Below the pieces are notes generated by a model. That model had not been told where the DNA came from and did no database searches. It saw only the letters and a list, made by a program, of their open reading frames with translations. A DNA stretch of 64,000 nt. It comes from an uncultured Acidobacteriaceae bacterium (lineage in GTDB: Bacteria; Acidobacteriota; Terriglobia; Terriglobales; Acidobacteriaceae). Positions 1 to 8,588 of this stretch are shown in pieces. The stretch lies in NCBI GenBank assembly GCA_937879855.1, contig CALFMO010000066.1, positions 156,716 to 220,715 of the forward strand, in the 5' to 3' direction. Within the stretch, counting starts at the first letter, position 1; every line of letters starts with the position of its first letter. The position numbers and the translations under genes are program-made.

Positions 1-2
1 AA

Positions 3-623
3 CTACGGGAGCTTCCCACCCGTTGGGATTATGACGATCCTGCGTTCGCCAAGGGTATTCGTGAAGATTTTTCGATCGATCAGAGCAAGCACAGTCTCTT
101 CGGCGCTTCAAAAGTCGCCAGCGATGTTATGGTTCAGGAATATGGGCGATACTTCGGACTGCGCTGCTGCTGCCTGCGCGGCGGTTGCCTCACCGGTCCG
201 AATCACAGCGGTGTCGAGCTGCATGGATTCCTCAGCTACCTGATCAAGTGCAACCTTGAGGGCCGGTTCTACAAAATCTACGGCTACAAGGGCAAACAAG
301 TGCGCGACAACATTCACTCGCTGGACGTCGCCCGGTTTATCCAAGCTTTTTTTGAGAACCCTCGCTGCGCGGAGGTCTACAACATCGGTGGTGGGCGCGC
401 CAACAGTTGCTCGATTCTTGAAGCATTTCAACGAATCGAGAATCTTAGTGGGGAAAAAATGCGGTACGAACATGTGGATCAAAACCGCGAGGGTGATCAC
501 ATCTGCTATATCAGTGACTTATCCAAAATGAAGGCTCACTATCCAAGTTGGGATATCAGCAAATCGCTGGACGAGATCTTCGCGGAGATTTACCAAAGCT
601 GGGTGAAAGGCCGCGCAGCATGA
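3..623 (+). CDS. NAD-dependent sugar epimerase, CDP-paratose 2-epimerase-like (5' end off window)
   Basis: The frame is open from base 3, so the N-terminal NAD-binding part lies outside the window. The visible 206 codons look like the catalytic and C-terminal part of an extended short-chain dehydrogenase of the CDP-paratose/CDP-tyvelose 2-epimerase group. A HSLFGASK stretch stands where most relatives have YxxxK, followed by VMVQEYGRYF, CLRGGCLTGPNHSG, a VRDNIHS segment, and a YNIGGGRANSCSILEA segment near the C-terminus. It would interconvert nucleotide-activated sugars in the cytoplasm for the polysaccharide made by the downstream genes. The next gene begins 45 bp later on the same strand. 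The family is fairly certain; the exact sugar substrate is not. Confidence 0.8.
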   Translation, partial: LRELPTRWDYDDPAFAKGIREDFSIDQSKHSLFGASKVASDVMVQEYGRYFGLRCCCLRGGCLTGPNHSGVELHGFLSYLIKCNLEGRFYKIYGYKGKQVRDNIHSLDVARFIQAFFENPRCAEVYNIGGGRANSCSILEAFQRIENLSGEKMRYEHVDQNREGDHICYISDLSKMKAHYPSWDISKSLDEIFAEIYQSWVKGRAA

Positions 624-667
624 ATCTCCAATTGTGAAAGTTTGGTTTCGAACGCTGGGCCTCTCGG

Positions 668-1618
668 ATGGCCGCTGAACTCTTGCCGGTTACAGTCGTG
701 ATCCCGACTCGAGACCGTGCTGCGGCGCTGCGGCGGACTTTTGAAAGCCTGGCGGAACAATCTTCCCAGCCGGCTGAATTGAGGATCGTGGACGCCTCGA
801 CCGATGGAAGCACGCGTTCGCTGTGTGAGGAAGAGTCAATTCCAAAGTTGCGGTCGGCGGTGTCCTGGTGCCAGGCCGACGTGGCTGGCGCTGCCAGCCA
901 GCGCAATCAAGGCGTTCGTGCGGCCTCCCAGTCCATGATCGGCTTCATGGATGATGATGTCCTGTTGGAGCCCGACTGCTTCGCGCGTCTATGGCGGGCG
1001 TTGAATTCCGACGATCGGATGGGAGGGGTGAATGCGATGATAACCAACCAGCGTTATCAATCGCCGGGCCGGATCAGCCGATTCGTTTTTCGCCTCATGG
1101 ACGGCCACGCCGAGTCGTCCTATGCCGGAAGGGTTCTGGGCCCTGCGGTTAACCTGTTGCCGGAAGATCGCGAGGACCTTCCTGAAGTTGTGCCCGTAGA
1201 ATGGCTGAACACCACTTGCACGCTATATCGGCGCGAAGCGCTGCCTGATCCACCGTTCCCCGAACACTTCCAGGGCTATTCACTGATGGAAGATGTAACT
1301 CTGTCTCTCACGGTGGGCCGGCATTGGAAGCTTGCCAATGCCCGCACGGCGCGGATCTATCATGATTCGCAGCCCGGAAGTCACAAGGGGGATCCGAACC
1401 TCATTGCTGAAATGCAGTTAACCAACCGCCACTATGTAATGACGAAAGTGCTCGGGCGAAGCCAGATTTCTGACTACTTCAAGCTTTTTCTGTTCGAGAT
1501 GTTTTCGCTCGCATCCATACTCCAAGTTCCGTCGGGCAGAGCGGTATTCGTTCCCACGCTGCGCGGCAGGGCTAAAGCGACATGGTCTATTCTGATGAGA
1601 CGACGATTACGGCCTTAA
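668..1618 (+). CDS. Glycosyltransferase family 2
   Basis: A 316-residue GT-A fold glycosyltransferase. It starts with the beta-strand and nucleotide-binding motif VVIPTRDRAAALRRTFESL. The DxD-like metal site is MDDDV near residue 97, and an acceptor/catalytic segment GYSLMEDVTLSL lies near residue 205. It has no clear membrane segment. It probably adds one sugar to the lipid-linked repeat unit at the inner face of the membrane. Its 3' end overlaps the next glycosyltransferase by 37 bp, which suggests coupled translation in the polysaccharide operon. The donor sugar cannot be told from the sequence. Confidence 0.85.
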   Translation: MAAELLPVTVVIPTRDRAAALRRTFESLAEQSSQPAELRIVDASTDGSTRSLCEEESIPKLRSAVSWCQADVAGAASQRNQGVRAASQSMIGFMDDDVLLEPDCFARLWRALNSDDRMGGVNAMITNQRYQSPGRISRFVFRLMDGHAESSYAGRVLGPAVNLLPEDREDLPEVVPVEWLNTTCTLYRREALPDPPFPEHFQGYSLMEDVTLSLTVGRHWKLANARTARIYHDSQPGSHKGDPNLIAEMQLTNRHYVMTKVLGRSQISDYFKLFLFEMFSLASILQVPSGRAVFVPTLRGRAKATWSILMRRRLRP

Positions 1619-2505
1619 CCTCCACGAGTAATCCCACGGCCACCCCGGACTGGGGTGAAGTGCTGGTTGGAATCGTGACTCGCAATCGTCATGAAGTCCT
1701 ACCGAAGGCTATTGAATCAGCGTTACGCCAGACGTATCCGCGGGTTCAGGTTGCGGTTCTGGACGACGGGTCCGAGGACGATACGCCGCAACTCTGTTCC
1801 CAGTATCCATCCGTTCGTTGGATCCGGTGGGAACGGTCGCGAGGGTATTTAGAGGCGCGAAATTACTTGATGCTGGAAAGCAATGCGGACTTCTACCTTA
1901 GCTTGGACGATGATGCATGGTTTCTAAACGGCGATGAGATCGGCATTGCCGTGGAGCACATGGAAGCGAATCCAAGGGTAGCGGCGGTTGCATTCGACAT
2001 CCTTAGCCCAGACCGTGACAAACCGAGTCCAAGGTCCGAGCCTCGGCCAACTCATTTGGTTATCGGTTGCGGGCACATGCTTCGAACCTCGGCGGTTCGC
2101 GAATGTGGATTCTATGTGCCCGGCCCGGGTCAATATGGATCGGAAGAAATTGACCTCTGCATTCGTTTGCTCGACCGGAATTGGGGGATCGATTTCTTTC
2201 CGGGCGTAAACGTTTGGCACGATAAAACCAAGGTCGCGCGGGACATTCAGGCCCAGCACCGTTCCGGGGTATGCAATGATTTGTCTTTTGCTGCCCGACG
2301 CTGTCCCTTTCCCCTTGTGCTCGCTATCATACCCGTCAAGGTGATCAACCACCTCCGGTTCGCGGCGGCCAATCGCCTGCTGAAGTCTTGTCTCGCAGGT
2401 TTTGGGCTTTTCTTTCGCCACGCGCGTGAGGTCTGGAGCAGCCGCGAGCCGGTGCACGCTCAAGCGTTCGTGGAGTTCATTCGCCGGTCCCGCAAACCTA
2501 GATGA
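1582..2505 (+). CDS. Glycosyltransferase family 2
   Basis: A 307-residue GT2 enzyme. Visible motifs are VGIVTRNRHEVLPKAIESALRQTYP, LDDGSEDDTP near residue 53, the LDDDAWF metal-binding segment near residue 96, and GQYGSEEIDLCIRLL near residue 185. The chosen ATG lies inside the end of the preceding gene; a later in-frame start would remove part of the poorly conserved first 25 residues without touching the fold. The stop overlaps the next start by 4 bp (ATGA). Expected role: one glycosyl transfer step in repeat-unit assembly. Confidence 0.85.
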   Translation: MVYSDETTITALTSTSNPTATPDWGEVLVGIVTRNRHEVLPKAIESALRQTYPRVQVAVLDDGSEDDTPQLCSQYPSVRWIRWERSRGYLEARNYLMLESNADFYLSLDDDAWFLNGDEIGIAVEHMEANPRVAAVAFDILSPDRDKPSPRSEPRPTHLVIGCGHMLRTSAVRECGFYVPGPGQYGSEEIDLCIRLLDRNWGIDFFPGVNVWHDKTKVARDIQAQHRSGVCNDLSFAARRCPFPLVLAIIPVKVINHLRFAAANRLLKSCLAGFGLFFRHAREVWSSREPVHAQAFVEFIRRSRKPR

Positions 2506-3077
2506 GAAGCGCTCTCGAATATCTACTGTTGACGGCGAGCCGCGGTGCAGCGAGCCGGCTGCGGCTGGCTTTATATCGCTTTCTCGGAATGAAAACTGGT
2601 GTGCGCAACCGAATGGAGGGTCTCGGAAGAGTTCGCCGCTGCTCACAAATCGAAATCGGTTCCTACAACTCCTTTACTCAGGGTTGCTGGCTCTGGCCTA
2701 ACAATGAGAGCTACCAGGGCGTTCGCATCAGGATTGGCGATTGGAATTACTTTAACCGCAACCTCATGATTGACGCCTGCGGGTTAGTTGAGATTGGCGA
2801 TCACAACATGTTTGGGCCAGATATCTACATCACCGATTCAAACCACCGATTCGGTATCGGCCTGGCGCCGAATGAGCAGCCGATGGATGCGGGCAAAGTC
2901 AAGATCGGGAACCGCTGTTGGATCGGAGCAAAGGTTGTGATCCTGAAGGATGTGGAACTCGGAGACGGGTGCGTTGTTGGGGCCGGCGCCGTCGTGACTA
3001 AGAGCGTTGCGCCGGGCAGTGTAGTAGCCGGTGTGCCGGCGCAAACTCTGGCGCAAAATCGTTCAGTGTCAGTTTAG
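2502..3077 (+). CDS. Hexapeptide-repeat (left-handed beta-helix) acyltransferase
   Basis: A 191-residue protein whose C-terminal two thirds are hexapeptide repeats of the LbetaH fold: IGDWNYFNRNL, VEIGDHNMFGPDIYI, then IGNRCWIGAKVVILKDVELG and VVGAGAVVTKSVAPGSVVAG. The AGVPAQ ending is typical of sugar O-acetyltransferases of the WcaF/MaaA type. The catalytic histidine is probably in the SNHRFG segment near residue 114. It likely acetylates a sugar of the repeat unit using acetyl-CoA. It overlaps the preceding GT2 gene by 4 bp, so the two are probably translated together. Confidence 0.85.
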   Translation: MRSALEYLLLTASRGAASRLRLALYRFLGMKTGVRNRMEGLGRVRRCSQIEIGSYNSFTQGCWLWPNNESYQGVRIRIGDWNYFNRNLMIDACGLVEIGDHNMFGPDIYITDSNHRFGIGLAPNEQPMDAGKVKIGNRCWIGAKVVILKDVELGDGCVVGAGAVVTKSVAPGSVVAGVPAQTLAQNRSVSV

Positions 3078-3130
3078 GAGTTGTTTAAGCGACTCAATCG
3101 TTTGACCCGCATGCTCCGTAGCGTCCCCTA

Positions 3131-4375
3131 ATGCTGGCGATTCTCACCACGCATCCGATTCAATATCAGGTCCCCTTGTGGCAAGCGCTGGCGCGCGACG
3201 GTCGCGTGCCTTTTGAGGTTTGGTATTTGACCGACCACGGAACCCGGCGCAGCAGGGATCGCGAATTCGGCCAGACCTTCGCCTGGGATATTGACACGCT
3301 GTCGGGTTACACCCATCGTTTCCTTGACGTGGATCGGCGGGCAACTCCAGCGAGTTTCTGGAAATGCCGCTTGCGCGAGCGGCTGCGGGACCGGCTGCGA
3401 GCCAGCCACGCTAGCGCCCTTTGGATTCAAGGATGGCAAGTTGCGGCCTATTGGCAGGCTGTTCGGGAAGCGCGGGCAGCGGGTGTTGAGGTTTGGTTGC
3501 GTGGCGAGAGTAACGACCTTGCTCCGCAGCCGACGTGGAAGCGGACGCTGAAACGAGCACGAAACGGATGGCTGTTCCGGAGAGTAGATAAGTTCTTTTA
3601 CATCGGCAGTGCAAATCGCCGACTCTATGTCGAATCCGGAGTTTCAAGCGAGAAGCTGTATGCGGCTCCTTATGCCGTGGACAACGAACGATTTGCGACG
3701 CAGGCCGCGGCTCTTCGGCCTGGCCGGGATGCACTTCGGGAGCAGTGGGGCATTCCTCAGGACGCGTTCTGCATTCTATTCTGCGGGAAATTTATTCCCA
3801 AGAAACGGCCATTGGAACTGGTTGCGGCGGTGCGAGTTGTCCTGGAAAAAAGAGCGTTGTCGAAGCTACATCTTCTGTTCGTCGGGTCGGGGGTATTGGA
3901 ACCAGAACTCCGCCGAGTGTGCCACGTCGTGTCTGATACCGGAGTGGGCCAAACAGTTTCGCAAAGCGAACAGGCGGATCATGCGTCTGTGCGTCCGCCA
4001 GCTTCCTTTGCCGGCTTCCTGAATCAGAGCGAGATATCCCGGGCATACGTTGCGGCTGATTGCCTGGTTCTGCCCAGCGACTATCGGGAGACGTGGGGAC
4101 TGGTGGTGAACGAAGCGTTGGCTAGCGGTTTGCCGTGTCTCGTAAGTCAGGCGTGCGGATGCGCCGAAGACCTTTCGATCTGCGATACATTTGCTCCCGG
4201 CGACATCGACATGCTCTCCGCGAAATTAGTCCGGCTCGCGCAGGAGGGCTGTGAGATTGTCGCGCCTCCTACGATGTCGGAAAGCGTCTCCTCCATCGTT
4301 CGAGCCTACTCTGATTTAACGATTCCAACTCCCGCTGCAATTGCCGAAGATCTGTGCGATCATTCGAGGAAGTAA
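3131..4375 (+). CDS. Glycosyltransferase family 4 (GT-B fold)
   Basis: A 414-residue GT-B enzyme. The N-terminal domain opens with AILTTHPIQYQVPLWQALA, as in GT4 proteins of polysaccharide loci. The C-terminal domain has FCGKFIPKKRPLELVAAV near residue 220 and the nucleotide-sugar binding EX7E-type segment DYRETWGLVVNEALASGLP near residue 320. There are no membrane segments. It starts 53 bp after the acyltransferase and is followed by the broken methyltransferase fragment. The donor and linkage are unknown. Confidence 0.85.
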   Translation: MLAILTTHPIQYQVPLWQALARDGRVPFEVWYLTDHGTRRSRDREFGQTFAWDIDTLSGYTHRFLDVDRRATPASFWKCRLRERLRDRLRASHASALWIQGWQVAAYWQAVREARAAGVEVWLRGESNDLAPQPTWKRTLKRARNGWLFRRVDKFFYIGSANRRLYVESGVSSEKLYAAPYAVDNERFATQAAALRPGRDALREQWGIPQDAFCILFCGKFIPKKRPLELVAAVRVVLEKRALSKLHLLFVGSGVLEPELRRVCHVVSDTGVGQTVSQSEQADHASVRPPASFAGFLNQSEISRAYVAADCLVLPSDYRETWGLVVNEALASGLPCLVSQACGCAEDLSICDTFAPGDIDMLSAKLVRLAQEGCEIVAPPTMSESVSSIVRAYSDLTIPTPAAIAEDLCDHSRK

Positions 4376-4380
4376 GGTCC

Positions 4381-4530
4381 ATGATTCAGGATTCGAAATC
4401 GTTGTATAACCGTTGGCACGAACAAGTAAATGCCGGCACTGAGACCTCCGATCCCATGGCATTTCCGTGGTATCGTGCGGCATTCAATGGGATACAAAGC
4501 AACCTCAAAGGCGATGTTTTGGAATACTGA
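4381..4530 (+). pseudogene. 5' remnant of a class I SAM methyltransferase
   Basis: A 49-codon open frame starts 5 bp after the preceding stop and ends just where a SAM-binding motif I would begin. It reads LYNRWHEQVNAG ... FPWYRAAF ... LKGDVLEY and then stops. Many SAM-dependent methyltransferases begin with this kind of sequence and continue VLEVGCGxG. The rest is missing, and the next gene is an unrelated FkbM-type methyltransferase in another frame. I read it as the left scar of a recombination event. It could alternatively be a genuine short peptide, but nothing supports that. Confidence 0.55.
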
Positions 4531-4544
4531 AGGGATTTGGTGTC

Positions 4545-5438
4545 ATGACCAGACTGGCTAATGGATTTCTTAAGGCGACGCAAATCGGTTGTGCTCTCTA
4601 TCGCTTTAACACTTTGCGAATCGCATCCCGCGTCTTTTCAAATGTTTCCGCGGACGTTGCGTCACGAGACTTCTGCGGAAGAACGCTATATGTCGATACC
4701 AAGAGGGGGAATCCTCAACGCCTCTTGTATCTAGAGGGAGAGCGCTTTATAGAGGAGCGTAGCATTGTCAGGAGCCTCGTGCGGCCGGGACTCGGGGCTG
4801 TCGACGTTGGCGCAAACATTGGTTATTACGCTTTGATGTTGGCAAACCAACTCGGCTCTGGGAGCGAAGTGATTTGCATAGAGCCGGAGCCGGCGAATCT
4901 AATTGAACTTCGCAGAAACATTGAAGCTAATCACCTTACTAATGTTACTGTTCTTGCGGCTGCGGCCGCCGCTGAGGATGGATCTGCCGAACTGTTGCGT
5001 GGAATAAACGGTCACGTAGTTCCGCCGGGGCACGGCGAAGTAAGAGTAAGGACGCTGGCTCTCGATACCTTGGCTGATCGTGCAATTGGGTTTATTAAGA
5101 TCGACGTCGAGGGCTACGAGCTCGAAGTGTTGCGCGGGGCACGAAATCTAATTTCGCGGCATCAACCCAATTTGTTTGTAGAAGTGCATCCGCAGTTTCA
5201 ATTGGAGCCAGACGGCGTTGCTCAGGTGGTGCGACTGATTTTGGAATACTACCCCAGTGCTGTGGCGTACATCCGACGCGAGAGTACGGTACTCCACAAG
5301 ATAGGTCAACGCTACTTTGGTAGGCCGACATTCAGGTCTTCCCCGGTAGATATGAGTTTGGCAGAATATCCCCAGATCTTTTGGATTGCGTGTTCACCAA
5401 ACTATCTGGCAGACGGGGCTCGGCGATCAGTTGCATAG
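4545..5438 (+). CDS. FkbM family methyltransferase
   Basis: A 297-residue SAM-dependent O-methyltransferase of the FkbM type. Motif I is VDVGANIGYYALML near residue 85, the acidic post-I segment is CIEPEPANLIELRRNIEANH, and FIKIDVEGYELEVLRGA near residue 183 is the family signature. The ATG at 4545 was chosen because an AAGGGA ribosome-binding site precedes it and the frame upstream overlaps the methyltransferase remnant. It would methylate a sugar hydroxyl on the glycan. This gene and the next one look less GC-rich by eye than their neighbours and lie between two gene remnants, which fits acquisition as a cassette. Confidence 0.85.
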   Translation: MTRLANGFLKATQIGCALYRFNTLRIASRVFSNVSADVASRDFCGRTLYVDTKRGNPQRLLYLEGERFIEERSIVRSLVRPGLGAVDVGANIGYYALMLANQLGSGSEVICIEPEPANLIELRRNIEANHLTNVTVLAAAAAAEDGSAELLRGINGHVVPPGHGEVRVRTLALDTLADRAIGFIKIDVEGYELEVLRGARNLISRHQPNLFVEVHPQFQLEPDGVAQVVRLILEYYPSAVAYIRRESTVLHKIGQRYFGRPTFRSSPVDMSLAEYPQIFWIACSPNYLADGARRSVA

Positions 5439-5477
5439 TTTGCGCGCAATTTGTAAAGATCGCGCACCGTTGAGGCT

Positions 5478-6722
5478 ATGTCTTTGGTAACTGTGGCTGG
5501 CACCGAGCGGATACTGGGAGACGGCGCCGCGCCGAGGCGATCACTAAGGATACTTGCTATCGTGCCAAGCGGTTTCTGCTTTGGCCTCCAAGATCTGACA
5601 CTGGCGTTCTTTGCACAATTGCCACCCGACATCAATTCACATTTTCTTGGAACTCGCTGGACCGATGGGGAATTCGACAGGCGGCTTGATGGCCTCGGCA
5701 TTCCACACTCGGCGACGTGGCTCGGTATGTTTTCCCGGAAGGTCGATTCGCGAAACCTTCGCATGACGCTAGAGAGCCTACGAAAGTTGCCCATCGCATG
5801 GCGAGACCTTCTGCGGCAATGGAGTTCTTTCCGCCCTGATGTGATCTACTTGGCAAATCATCACGAGGCGATTCTTTTGTCGCCTATATTATTCTGGCTG
5901 CGTCGGCGTGTCGTTTGTCACATGCATGATCCACCTCCTCCGATCCGATTTCAAAGGTTTAGCTTTTTCATTTGGCGCCGGACGATTGGAAGATTCCTAT
6001 TCGTTTCAGAGAGTGTCCGCCGACGAATGGCGAAGCTTGGACGGCTTAAGCCCGGCGACGCCGTAATTCACAACGGAGTCAGGATTGGCCAATTAGACTG
6101 GCCGCGGCAGAGAACAAATCGGTTCCGGGAGCAATTCAACTGGCCGGATGAAGTTGTGATTTTCGGGATTACTGGACAGATAAATGTCAACAAAGGACAT
6201 TACGAGTTTCTGCTCGCTGCAGCGGAAGCAGTAAGAGAAAATGCCCGGTTTCGTTTTGTCGTAGGTGGCAAAGGTGAAGAGATCTTCGTCGCGGAGCTAA
6301 AGCGTAAGGCAGATCTCCTAGGATTGACTGACTTAGTTGGATTCTGTGGCTGGCTCCCACATGCCTCAGAATTTTACGGAGGCATCGATGTGTTGATACT
6401 GGCGTCGCGACACGACGAGGGGTTTGGACTTGTTGTCGCCGAGGCGGGCGAACGAGGAATCCCGGTCATTACGACGCGAAGCGGTGGGGCTGTAGAGGTC
6501 GTGGTGGACAATGAAACCGGCATCCTTGTCCGGAAACAGGATCCATCTGCACTTGGCAGTGCAATGGCTCGGCTCGGTAATGATGGCGATCTCAGGATCG
6601 CAATGGGTGGGCGGGCTCGCGACCATATAAGTAGACACTTCAATCTTGAGAAACAGGTGGACAAGTTCACCGATTTCTTGGCTAGGACCACGAATGTATG
6701 GACACGACCGCCTGCTGGCTGA
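5478..6722 (+). CDS. Glycosyltransferase family 4
   Basis: A 414-residue GT-B glycosyltransferase. The N-terminal domain has RILAIVPSGFCFGLQDLTLAF. The C-terminal domain has the hinge GITGQINVNKGHYEFLLAA near residue 232 and the donor-binding stretch SRHDEGFGLVVAEAGERG with PVITTRSGGAVEVV near residue 330. There is no membrane segment. It follows the FkbM gene by 39 bp. Its 3' end overlaps a different-frame remnant of another GT4 gene, so the end of this gene marks a recombination joint. Confidence 0.85.
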   Translation: MSLVTVAGTERILGDGAAPRRSLRILAIVPSGFCFGLQDLTLAFFAQLPPDINSHFLGTRWTDGEFDRRLDGLGIPHSATWLGMFSRKVDSRNLRMTLESLRKLPIAWRDLLRQWSSFRPDVIYLANHHEAILLSPILFWLRRRVVCHMHDPPPPIRFQRFSFFIWRRTIGRFLFVSESVRRRMAKLGRLKPGDAVIHNGVRIGQLDWPRQRTNRFREQFNWPDEVVIFGITGQINVNKGHYEFLLAAAEAVRENARFRFVVGGKGEEIFVAELKRKADLLGLTDLVGFCGWLPHASEFYGGIDVLILASRHDEGFGLVVAEAGERGIPVITTRSGGAVEVVVDNETGILVRKQDPSALGSAMARLGNDGDLRIAMGGRARDHISRHFNLEKQVDKFTDFLARTTNVWTRPPAG

Positions 6723-6957
6723 ACTTCCGACGAGCGCGATCGAGGCAGGTTTCTTAGGTCTTCTTGTAATCGCCACTCGTGGCTTGGCAGAAAACGTAGA
6801 ACACGAGGTGAGAGGGCTTTTGGTGGAGGCGCGGAGGCCTGCGGAACTGGCGCACGCAATGTGCCGGCTGATCGAGGACGCCCAACTGCGGCAGCGTCTC
6901 GTAGGCAACGCCAGACGATGTGTGACGGAGCGTTTTGGCTGTGAGCGGTTTGAATGA
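6700..6957 (+). pseudogene. 3' remnant of a GT4 glycosyltransferase
   Basis: This short frame encodes only the last third of a GT-B glycosyltransferase: LPTSAIEAGFLGLLVIATRG, VRGLLVEARRPAELAHAMCRL and LRQRLVGNARRCVTERF. These match the donor-binding and C-terminal helices of GT4 enzymes, but the N-terminal domain and hinge are missing. The region immediately upstream is the end of an intact GT4 gene in another frame. It is best read as the right-hand scar of a replacement. The stop overlaps an ATG at 6954, a relic of the old operon arrangement. Confidence 0.6.
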
Positions 6958-6983
6958 GTTCAGCGGATGCTGGAAGAGGAAGA

Positions 6984-8588
6984 ATGAACAAACATTTTCG
7001 AGGCGGCTCTGGCGCAGTGGGGCGGCCATCCCCCTTGGGTCCCGGTGACAGGTCGCCAGCCAGTATCCTACGGCAGGACAGCGAAATGCAGTCGCTAGCC
7101 CAAGCAACCGCATTTCGGAGTGGGGCTCGGACCAATGCCAGGCGCTTTCTTCTTTGGCCGGCGGGAGCGGTCTTGCTGGTAACGCTTTCAGCAATCAGCA
7201 ACCAGAACATAACTGCTGCCCAATTCGTTTGCGCGGGTGCACTGCTGGCCATATTAATTCAATCTTATATTTCCTGGAGCCGGACACGTGATATCAGAGT
7301 CCCCGTCTGGCCTCTGGTGTGCGCGGCTCATTTTGTCTTCTTCGGCGTGGCGATCTTCGGCGCACTCCGAATGTCGCCTAGCTTATTCGACCATGGCCGC
7401 CATCTGTCCGATTCGATACTCACCATGGCGATGCTGGTCGGAATTGTCGGACTTCTGTCCATGGGAGCGGGAAGAAGAGCGGCCATGCGTCTTGTCGGTC
7501 GTAAGACTTTTCGGCTGCCCTTCCTTGAAACTACCAGTCCTACCCCAGCCCAGGTGCAAGTACTGCTATTAATCGGGACAGTCACGAATCTCTTTGGCAT
7601 CCCTTTCTACGGGAGCGTGGTCTGGAACATCAGCGTCATTGCCTTTGGCGCTTTGCCTCTCGCGGCGTTTCTTTGGCTGGTTTTAGTGAGGCGCTTTCGA
7701 AGGCTCTCTCAGCTCGACTTCTGCCTCGGCATCGCATTTCTTGGAACGCGCCTGCTCTCGGGGGCAAGATTTGGCGCATCTCTGGGCACGGTTGTCATCC
7801 CCCTATTGCTGATGGGCGTGGCCGACGTGTCCCTGAAGCGGAAGCTTCCCTGGCGAATGATGACGGTCGTTTCTGGCCTCATCCTTTTCCTACAGCCCGG
7901 CAAAGGGATAATGCGGCACGAAATGGAGCGTGGAGAGGTTGGGGGAGGTATGACGGATGCTGTCGTGAGATGGGTTGATCTTTCATTTTCCGGGTGGGCG
8001 GACGTCTTCGCAGGCCGGGCTCCTTTGGATGAGCAACTCAGCGCGACCAGTTCACGCTCCTCGCTGCTGACCATGACAGGAGTCATCCTGGAGCAAACGC
8101 CTGAATCGGTGCCCTACCAACTCGGGGCCGACTATCCGCTCCTGATCAAAAACCTGATTCCGCGGGTGTTTTGGCCCGGCAAGCCGACGGTAAACCTCGC
8201 CAACCAGTTTTTCCAGGTTGAATATGGTCTGACAGAGAAGCAAAATCTCTCCACAGTTTCCATCGCCTGCGGTTTTGAAGCAGAGGGCTACATGAATTTC
8301 GGCTGGGCGGGCATCGTACCGGTTGGATTGCTAGTCGGATTTGCTGTTGGCATTTATGAACTCGCCTTTTTTTCTGCCGGATCGAGCATGACTGCAATTG
8401 CGGTGGGGCTGGCAATGCTGCCGGGGTTTTTGTCCATCGAGTCTCAACTGGTTCAATATCTGGGGGGAATCCTGCAACTTGCTTTCGCTGCCACTATCGT
8501 TTTCTATCAAGCCCACGACAAACGATCGCCCGGTGCTTCGAGTGCGGCATCAACAGAAAAGCTTGCAGGTGTGTTGGCTAACCACTGA
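6984..8588 (+). CDS. O-antigen/exopolysaccharide polymerase-like multi-pass membrane protein
   Basis: About 534 residues with roughly ten hydrophobic segments, starting near FLLWPAGAVLLVTLSAI and ending with FLSIESQLVQYLGGILQLAF. A large loop with DYPLLIKNLIPRVFWPGKPTVN lies before the last segments, as in Wzy/O-antigen polymerase-like proteins. ATG 6984 was preferred because a purine-rich GGAAGAGG lies just upstream; the ATG at 6954 is a possible alternative that adds 10 residues. It would join repeat units on the periplasmic side of the inner membrane. Polymerases diverge strongly, so the call rests on topology and context. Confidence 0.65.
   Translation: MNKHFRGGSGAVGRPSPLGPGDRSPASILRQDSEMQSLAQATAFRSGARTNARRFLLWPAGAVLLVTLSAISNQNITAAQFVCAGALLAILIQSYISWSRTRDIRVPVWPLVCAAHFVFFGVAIFGALRMSPSLFDHGRHLSDSILTMAMLVGIVGLLSMGAGRRAAMRLVGRKTFRLPFLETTSPTPAQVQVLLLIGTVTNLFGIPFYGSVVWNISVIAFGALPLAAFLWLVLVRRFRRLSQLDFCLGIAFLGTRLLSGARFGASLGTVVIPLLLMGVADVSLKRKLPWRMMTVVSGLILFLQPGKGIMRHEMERGEVGGGMTDAVVRWVDLSFSGWADVFAGRAPLDEQLSATSSRSSLLTMTGVILEQTPESVPYQLGADYPLLIKNLIPRVFWPGKPTVNLANQFFQVEYGLTEKQNLSTVSIACGFEAEGYMNFGWAGIVPVGLLVGFAVGIYELAFFSAGSSMTAIAVGLAMLPGFLSIESQLVQYLGGILQLAFAATIVFYQAHDKRSPGASSAASTEKLAGVLANH

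Noticed and set aside
1924..2646. 240-codon minus-strand frame over the second GT2 gene
   Set aside because: It mirrors a conserved coding region and has no family motif or ribosome-binding site.
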